This document shows positions 58,979-64,000 of a stretch of 64,000 nt of DNA, piece by piece. A model generated the notes under the pieces. The model ran no database searches and was not told where the DNA came from. It worked only from the letters and a program-made list of their open reading frames with translations. The DNA comes from Pseudoteredinibacter isoporae_A (GTDB lineage Bacteria > Pseudomonadota > Gammaproteobacteria > Pseudomonadales > Cellvibrionaceae). The translations under genes and the position numbers were made by a program. How positions within the stretch are numbered: the stretch's first letter is position 1; each line of letters begins with the position of its first letter. The stretch lies in NCBI RefSeq assembly GCF_040372805.1, contig NZ_BAABWJ010000001.1, positions 496,001 through 560,000 on the forward strand, read 5' to 3'.

Positions 58979-59878
58979 ATGCGCTTTAGCCTTCGCCAGA
59001 TAGAAGTCTTCTTAGCCACGGCTCAACAGCAAAACATCAGCATCGCGGCCAAACAGCTGAATCTCTCTCAGTCTGCGGCCAGCTCGGCTTTACGAGAGCT
59101 GGAACAGCAATTCGGTCTGCAACTCTTTGACCGCTTGGGTAAACGCTTGCGCTTGAATGAAAACGGCATTGCCCTGCGCCCCCAGGCACAAAGTCTGATG
59201 AGTGCTGCCGAACAATTGGAATCCAGCTTCAGAGGCCAAGCGGGCCTGGGGGATTTGCGAGTAGGTGCCACCCTGACCATTGGCAACTATCTGGCCGTTC
59301 CTTTAGTGGCCGAGTACATGAATGACGCTCGCCAGAAGGGCCAGGAAGCCAAAGTCGATCTGCATGTCGCCAATACCGACAATATCGCCCACCAAGTACT
59401 GAATTATGAGCTGGACATTGGCTTGATTGAAGGCGAATTTAATCACCCCCAGTTACGCAGCCAACATTGGCGCGACGACGAGTTACTGATCGTCGCTAAC
59501 CCCGATCACCCTCTCGTCAATCAGGGACCGTTGAATGACGAACAATTGCTGTCGCTGCGCTGGATCAGCCGGGAACACGGCTCAGGAACCCGCCAGGCCT
59601 TTGAACATGCCCTGCATGGCCTACTGCCCCAACTCAACATCGCCATGGAGCTGGAGCATACCGAAGCCATCAAGCGAGCCATTGAAGCAGACCTTGGCGT
59701 GGCTTGCCTATCCCGACTGGCCGTTACCGAAGCTTTGCAACGGGGTAGCCTTGCACAACTTCATGCGCCACATCGAGACTGGCGTCGACGTTTTTATTTT
59801 GTTTTCCATCGCGACAAAGCCATCAGCCACTCTCTGGAACACTGGCTGCAATTGTGCCAAGCTAAGCGCAATAATTAA
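58979..59878 (+). CDS. finR: LysR-family regulator, FinR-like
   Basis: 299 residues. The N-terminal winged helix-turn-helix begins MRFSLRQIEVFLATAQQQNISIAAKQLNLSQSAASSAL-like; the effector domain covers about 90-295. ATG 58979 fits the family N-terminus; a frame open from 58877 would read over the promoter. The name rests on being divergent from fpr, the arrangement in Pseudomonas putida and P. aeruginosa where FinR controls fpr and, via sulfite or superoxide-related signals, redox genes. Identity beyond that is inference. Confidence 0.85.
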   Translation: MRFSLRQIEVFLATAQQQNISIAAKQLNLSQSAASSALRELEQQFGLQLFDRLGKRLRLNENGIALRPQAQSLMSAAEQLESSFRGQAGLGDLRVGATLTIGNYLAVPLVAEYMNDARQKGQEAKVDLHVANTDNIAHQVLNYELDIGLIEGEFNHPQLRSQHWRDDELLIVANPDHPLVNQGPLNDEQLLSLRWISREHGSGTRQAFEHALHGLLPQLNIAMELEHTEAIKRAIEADLGVACLSRLAVTEALQRGSLAQLHAPHRDWRRRFYFVFHRDKAISHSLEHWLQLCQAKRNN

Positions 59879-59900
59879 CGTGTGTTCAAATCAAACTATC

Positions 59901-60827
59901 ATGCCTTTAATTTCCCTCCCACCCGGTAAACGACGTTCTCTGCTTCGATATGGTCTACTTGCACTATTGTTGAGCAACGGATTTATCGCGTCGATCGGAA
60001 ACGCCCAAAGCAAAATCTATAAGTACACCGATGAAAATGGCAAGTTGGTGTTCACCGACAAGAAACCCAAGCAAGCGGCTGAAACCATTCAACTTAAAAC
60101 CCGCGGCAATCAGTCCAAACATGAGCCCTGGCTTGAAACCATTCGAGAAAATGGCAAGCACCGCCTGTTTCTAAACAATCCCGTACACGCACCCATACAG
60201 TTTTTGTACCGCGCAAGCCGACTGGGAAAGAAACGTTTTCAATTCAGTGCTGAGGGACCAGGTCGATTTTTACTGCACGAGCAAGACTCATCTTTCGGCG
60301 AACTGAAGTCGGGTTGGGCCATCGGAAAAGGCGATGTTGTGCACAGTCAATCGGTTTATGATTTACCGTTTTCCAGCAAAAAGCGCTTACTCATCAGCCA
60401 GGGATTTAACGGGCGTTTTTCACATCAGGGAATCGGCAACCGCAACGCTCTGGATATAGCGATGGAAGTAGGCACCCATATTGCTGCCGCTCGCCCTGGC
60501 ATCGTCGCGATTGCCAAAGACGATTACCATATGGGTGGCGCTAAGAGTTTCTTCCTTGATAAAGCCAACCACATTACGGTTTATCACGACGATGGCAGCT
60601 CTGCCATTTACGCTCATATTCTGCAAGGCAGCGCGAAAGTAAAACCTGGAGACAAAGTTCGCGCAGGACAAGTGATTGCCCGCGCAGGTTCCTCAGGGTA
60701 TTCCACTGGCCCGCATTTGCATTTTGTTATTCGCGGTATTATGGGCGGACGCGTAGCCTCGCTGCCTTTCCGTTTGCGAGGACGAGATGGCAAAACCTTC
60801 CGTCCTATGGCTGGGCAAAAAATATAA
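59901..60827 (+). CDS. DUF4124-M23 peptidase fusion
   Basis: 308 residues: signal peptide (to about 36, GNAQ), a DUF4124 domain (about 37-65, KIYKYTDENGKLVFTDKKP), a linker domain, then an M23/LytM fold (about 175-300). The zinc ligands are in place: HQGIGNRNALD (His and Asp) and GPHLHFV (H-x-H). It probably cleaves peptidoglycan cross-links in the envelope. ATG 59901; a frame open from 59535 overlaps finR. It follows finR by 22 bp and ends in a terminator. Confidence 0.87.
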   Translation: MPLISLPPGKRRSLLRYGLLALLLSNGFIASIGNAQSKIYKYTDENGKLVFTDKKPKQAAETIQLKTRGNQSKHEPWLETIRENGKHRLFLNNPVHAPIQFLYRASRLGKKRFQFSAEGPGRFLLHEQDSSFGELKSGWAIGKGDVVHSQSVYDLPFSSKKRLLISQGFNGRFSHQGIGNRNALDIAMEVGTHIAAARPGIVAIAKDDYHMGGAKSFFLDKANHITVYHDDGSSAIYAHILQGSAKVKPGDKVRAGQVIARAGSSGYSTGPHLHFVIRGIMGGRVASLPFRLRGRDGKTFRPMAGQKI

Positions 60828-60849
60828 ACGTCATTTTCAGTCAAGGCAT

Positions 60850-60880
60850 AAAAAAACCGGAGCAGGCTCCGGTTTTTTTA
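60850..60880. terminator. Bidirectional terminator between M23 peptidase and fba
   Basis: CCGGAG (60857-60862) pairs with CTCCGG (60867-60872) over CAGG, with A6 before and T7 after. Confidence 0.9.
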
Positions 60881-60900
60881 TTGGGCTATCAGGTTAAACC

Positions 60901-61950
60901 TTAAATCTCGCCACTCTCATAACGCTGGAACATATCGTCCAGACTGATAGCTTTGATCTTGCTGGCATTCCCAGCCGTGCCAAAGGCTTCGTATCGCGCA
61001 ACACAAATATCCTTCATGGCATCAACAGTTTTGCTCAGGAATTTACGTGGGTCGAATTCGCTGGTGTTTTCAGCCAGGAAGCGACGTACCGCACCAGTAG
61101 ACGCCAAACGCAGATCGGTATCGATATTCACCTTGCGCACACCGTGTTTAATCCCTTCACAAATCTGTTCAACAGGCACACCATAGGTTTCCGGAATTTC
61201 ACCGCCAAACTCATTGATCACCTTCAACCATTCTTGTGGAACGGATGAGGAACCGTGCATCACCAAGTGAGTGTTTGGAATTCGTTCGTGAATCGCTTTA
61301 ATGCGATCAATCGCCAGAATATCGCCTGTGGGTGGGCGAGTAAATTTGTAGGCACCGTGGGACGTACCACAGGCAATGGCCAGCGCATCCACTTGAGTTT
61401 TGGCAACAAAGTCGGCCGCTTCTTCAGGATCAGTCAGCATTTGATCGTGGCTCAATTTACCCACAGCGCCAATGCCATCTTCTTCACCGGCTTCACCGGT
61501 TTCCAATGAACCCAGGCAACCCAATTCGCCTTCAACCGACACACCACAAGCGTGGGCCATGTCCACGGTGCGACGGGTAACATCGACATTGTATTCATAG
61601 TCGGTGGGTGTTTTGCCATCTTCACCCAGTGAGCCGTCCATCATGACGGAGCTGAAACCCAGTTGAATAGAACGCTGACAAACGGCTGGCGACGTACCGT
61701 GATCCTGGTGCATACACACAGGGATGTGCGGAAACTCTTCAATCGCAGCCAAAATCAAGTGGCGTAAAAAAGGCGCGCCGGCGTATTTACGAGCACCCGC
61801 AGAAGCCTGCACGATGACCGGAGAATCGGTTTGATCGGCCGCTTCCATAATGGCGCGCATTTGTTCCAGGTTGTTCACATTGAATGCAGGAACACCGTAA
61901 CCGAACTCGGCGGCGTGATCCAACATTTGGCGCATGCTAATTAAAGCCAT
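60901..61950 (-). CDS. fba: Class II fructose-bisphosphate aldolase
   Basis: 349 residues, Calvin-cycle/class IIB subtype length. Zinc and substrate residues are visible in CMHQDHGTS (about 80-88), GELGCLGSLETGEAGEED and KVNIDTDLRLA. It converts fructose 1,6-bisphosphate to dihydroxyacetone phosphate and glyceraldehyde 3-phosphate, and the reverse in gluconeogenesis. Follows pgk by 62 bp on the same strand: the conserved epd-pgk-fba order. Confidence 0.96.
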   Translation of the reverse strand: MALISMRQMLDHAAEFGYGVPAFNVNNLEQMRAIMEAADQTDSPVIVQASAGARKYAGAPFLRHLILAAIEEFPHIPVCMHQDHGTSPAVCQRSIQLGFSSVMMDGSLGEDGKTPTDYEYNVDVTRRTVDMAHACGVSVEGELGCLGSLETGEAGEEDGIGAVGKLSHDQMLTDPEEAADFVAKTQVDALAIACGTSHGAYKFTRPPTGDILAIDRIKAIHERIPNTHLVMHGSSSVPQEWLKVINEFGGEIPETYGVPVEQICEGIKHGVRKVNIDTDLRLASTGAVRRFLAENTSEFDPRKFLSKTVDAMKDICVARYEAFGTAGNASKIKAISLDDMFQRYESGEI

Positions 61951-62012
61951 AATCGTCTTCCTATAATATTTTGGCCCACGCTATCCCTAGGGACCTTTTC
62001 AATGGTTAAAAA

Positions 62013-63176
62013 TTATTGTGCTGCGCGGGCTTCTAAAATCGCGACCGCAGGTAAGGTTTTACCCTCAACATATTCCAAAAAGGCGCCTCCGCCCGTTGAG
62101 ATATACGACACTTTGTCAGCGATCTCATATTTATCAACGGCGGCCAAAGTGTCACCACCACCAGCAATCGAAAAAGCATCGCTCTCGGCAATGGCCTGGG
62201 ACAACGCCTTCGTCCCCTCACCAAACTGATCAAATTCGAACACGCCCACCGGGCCATTCCAAATGATGGTCTTGGCTTCAGCCAGAATCTTGGCCAGTTC
62301 CGCGGAAGCGTCCGGGCCAATATCAAAAATCATATCGCTGTCATTAACATCGCTCGCGCTTTTCAGCTCCGCGGCCGCGCTTTCAGAAAACGCCTGACCA
62401 ACGACAACGTCGGAGGGTACCGGGATGTCGCACTTTTCCATCAAGGCTTTGGCATTGGGAATCAGATCATTCTCGCACAGAGACTTGCCCACATTCTGCC
62501 CACTGGCCGCCAGGAAAGTATTCGCAATACCACCACCGACGATCAACTGGTCCACCTTATCAGACAATGACTCCAGAACCGTTAACTTGGTGCTCACTTT
62601 GGAACCGCCAACAATCGCCACCATTGGACGTGCCGGCTTATCCAGCGCCTTCGCCAGAGCATCCAATTCACCCGCCAGCAAAGGGCCAGCACACGCTTCA
62701 GGAGCAAACTTGGCCACACCATGGGTCGACGCTTGGGCCCGGTGTGCGGTACCAAAAGCGTCCATCACGAAGATATCGCACAAGGCCGCATAAGCTTTAG
62801 CCAACTCATCCTCGTCTTTCTTTTCGCCCTTGTTAAAACGAACGTTTTCCAGCAAAACCAGCTCACCTGCCTCAAGCTCTACACCCTGCTGCCACTCTTT
62901 CACAACGTTCACCTCACGGCCCAACAAAGCCCCCAGGTGACTGGCAACCGGTGCCAGTGAAAACTCTTCGGAAAACTCACCTTCAGTAGGGCGACCCAAG
63001 TGGCTCATGACCATTACCTTCGCACCAGCGCTCAATGCCAGCTCGATGGTGGGCAATGCCGCACGAATACGCGCATCGGAAGTCACTTTGCCGTCTTTCA
63101 CTGGTACATTCAGGTCTTCACGGATCAAAACCCGTTTACCTGCCAGATCCAGCTCGCTCATCTGTTTAACAGCCAT
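62013..63176 (-). CDS. pgk: Phosphoglycerate kinase
   Basis: 387 residues, normal length. Typical blocks: KRVLIREDLNVPVKDGKV, VMVMSHLGRPTEG, LLENVRFNKGE, AIVGGSKVSTKLTVLE, WNGPVGVFEF and GGGDTLAAV. It interconverts 1,3-bisphosphoglycerate plus ADP and 3-phosphoglycerate plus ATP. Located between epd/gap (23 bp upstream) and fba. Confidence 0.98.
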   Translation of the reverse strand: MAVKQMSELDLAGKRVLIREDLNVPVKDGKVTSDARIRAALPTIELALSAGAKVMVMSHLGRPTEGEFSEEFSLAPVASHLGALLGREVNVVKEWQQGVELEAGELVLLENVRFNKGEKKDEDELAKAYAALCDIFVMDAFGTAHRAQASTHGVAKFAPEACAGPLLAGELDALAKALDKPARPMVAIVGGSKVSTKLTVLESLSDKVDQLIVGGGIANTFLAASGQNVGKSLCENDLIPNAKALMEKCDIPVPSDVVVGQAFSESAAAELKSASDVNDSDMIFDIGPDASAELAKILAEAKTIIWNGPVGVFEFDQFGEGTKALSQAIAESDAFSIAGGGDTLAAVDKYEIADKVSYISTGGGAFLEYVEGKTLPAVAILEARAAQ

Positions 63177-63199
63177 GGTGTGTTGTCCTCAATATAAAT

Positions 63200-64000
63200 T
63201 TAGAATTTTTTTGCCCAGTACGCCGCCGTATCAATCATACGGTTGGCATAGCCCCACTCATTGTCGAACCAGGTAAGCACCTTGACCATACGTTCACCGG
63301 CCACGCGGGTTTGCGTAGCATCCACAATACTTGAGCGAGGGTCGTGATTAAAATCACAGGAGGCCAGCAACTCTTCGGTGTAGCCCAGCACTCCGTCAAA
63401 CGCAGTGTCTGCAGCTTCTTGCAGAACGCGGTTAATGTCGGCCGTGGTGACATCGTTTTTCATGACCACCGACAAATCCATTGCCGACACATTCACCGTT
63501 GGCACGCGCATAGCCTGGGCCTCAAAACGCCCCGCCAGTTCGGGCAGAAGACGATCTATGCCCTTCGCCAAACCGGTGTCTACTGGGATCATGGATTGAA
63601 TCGCGCTGCGTGTTTTGCGCAAATCGGTATGATGATACGCATCGATGACCGGTTGATCGTTCATCGCCGAATGAATTGTGGTGATAACACCGCTATCGAT
63701 ACCGAAAGCGGCATTCAATGTATGAATCACTGGAACAATACAGTTCGTAGTGCACGAGGCATTCGAGACAATGGCCTCATGGCCATTCAACTGATGGTGA
63801 TTGACACCGTAAACGATGGTGGCATCGACTTCAGCCGTCGCGGGCTGAGAAAACAGCACGTGGCGAGCGCCTGCCGCCAGATGCTGCTCAGCCGTTTGGC
63901 GATCATTAAAAGCACCGGTACATTCCAACACCAGATCAATATCCAGTTCCGCCCAGGGCAATTGTTGAATATCCGCTTGATGCAAAACGCGAATGCGCTG
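63200..64000 (-). CDS. epd: Erythrose-4-phosphate/glyceraldehyde-3-phosphate dehydrogenase (5' part outside window)
   Basis: 266 residues are in the window; roughly 75 N-terminal residues are missing beyond base 64000, and the frame stays open to the edge. Catalytic Cys is in SNASCTTNCI. The following TTIHSAMNDQ and DAYHHTDLRKTR blocks, with AMDLSVVMK and a SCDFNHDPRSS motif, match Epd rather than GapA, which reads TTVHA(Y/F)TxDQ here. Epd oxidises erythrose 4-phosphate for pyridoxal phosphate synthesis. First gene of the epd-pgk-fba cluster; a GapA-like activity cannot be excluded. Confidence 0.82.
   Translation of the reverse strand, partial: QRIRVLHQADIQQLPWAELDIDLVLECTGAFNDRQTAEQHLAAGARHVLFSQPATAEVDATIVYGVNHHQLNGHEAIVSNASCTTNCIVPVIHTLNAAFGIDSGVITTIHSAMNDQPVIDAYHHTDLRKTRSAIQSMIPVDTGLAKGIDRLLPELAGRFEAQAMRVPTVNVSAMDLSVVMKNDVTTADINRVLQEAADTAFDGVLGYTEELLASCDFNHDPRSSIVDATQTRVAGERMVKVLTWFDNEWGYANRMIDTAAYWAKKF

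Noticed and set aside
59535..59900. Upstream extension of the M23 peptidase frame
   Set aside because: Overlaps finR in another frame; the signal peptide begins at 59901.

Overview
The window is about 64 kb of ordinary gammaproteobacterial chromosome. Coding density is high and base composition even. I saw no rRNA, tRNA, CRISPR array, insertion sequence, integrase or phage gene. The gammaproteobacterial placement rests on gene order: yrfG-hslR-hslO-pckA, epd-pgk-fba, and a finR-like regulator divergent from fpr. The content (two fatty-acid or aromatic acyl-CoA ligases, thiolases, a PQQ alcohol dehydrogenase, a TonB siderophore receptor) suggests a free-living aerobic heterotroph, perhaps a marine or hydrocarbon-using lineage near Oceanospirillales/Pseudomonadales. 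That last step is inference; I cannot name the genus.

Layout. 0.1-8.6 kb (mostly minus strand): a DUF2007 zinc-ribbon protein, an OpgB-like phosphoglycerol transferase, pckA, hslO, a DUF4124 protein, a Deg-type protease, hslR and yrfG. 8.7-14.3 kb: cysQ, a DUF885 lipoprotein, a peroxiredoxin-glutaredoxin hybrid and a CPA2 antiporter. 14.3-18.0 kb: a PF10118 protein with a four-helix membrane partner and divergent TetR regulator, then two secreted SUMF1-fold proteins. 18.3-22.6 kb: a Fur-regulated iron island (receptor, DUF3325/DUF3649-like protein, PepSY reductase-like protein). 22.6-25.2 kb: a tandem HxlR regulator, a GlxA/FtrA-type regulator and a rhodanese. 25.4-32.5 kb: a six-gene acyl-CoA catabolic operon (PaaN-type dehydrogenase, SCP2-type thiolase, acyl-CoA ligase, hotdog thioesterase, nitronate monooxygenase-like enzyme, second thiolase). 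32.7-35.1 kb: an orphan periplasmic binding protein and a chemoreceptor with a haem-c motif. 35.2-43.4 kb: methionine gamma-lyase-like enzyme with divergent Lrp regulator, a second acyl-CoA ligase, a DUF4345-like protein, a diiron ferritin-like protein, a PQQ/haem alcohol dehydrogenase and a GlsB-type protein. 43.7-47.2 kb: two DUF1538 membrane proteins with P-II-like and CBS proteins, facing a membrane b-type cytochrome plus tetrahaem cytochrome c pair. 47.6-52.0 kb: an RND pump and adaptor. 52.3-60.8 kb: tex, DUF4870, small unknowns, a beta-propeller lipoprotein, fpr/finR and an M23 peptidase. 60.9-64.0 kb: fba, pgk and the 3' part of epd/gap.

The best candidate for a poorly described system is the DUF1538-DUF1538-PII-CBS operon: two paralogous membrane proteins carrying mirrored Thr/Ser-rich motifs, translationally coupled to two small regulatory proteins. 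Others are the haem-containing chemoreceptor, the minimal cytochrome b/tetrahaem c electron conduit, the tandem HxlR regulator whose halves each end in a cysteine-rich repeat, and the paired SUMF1 proteins that lack the catalytic cysteine of formylglycine-generating enzyme. Many annotated start codons were chosen from Shine-Dalgarno position and are explained in the entries.
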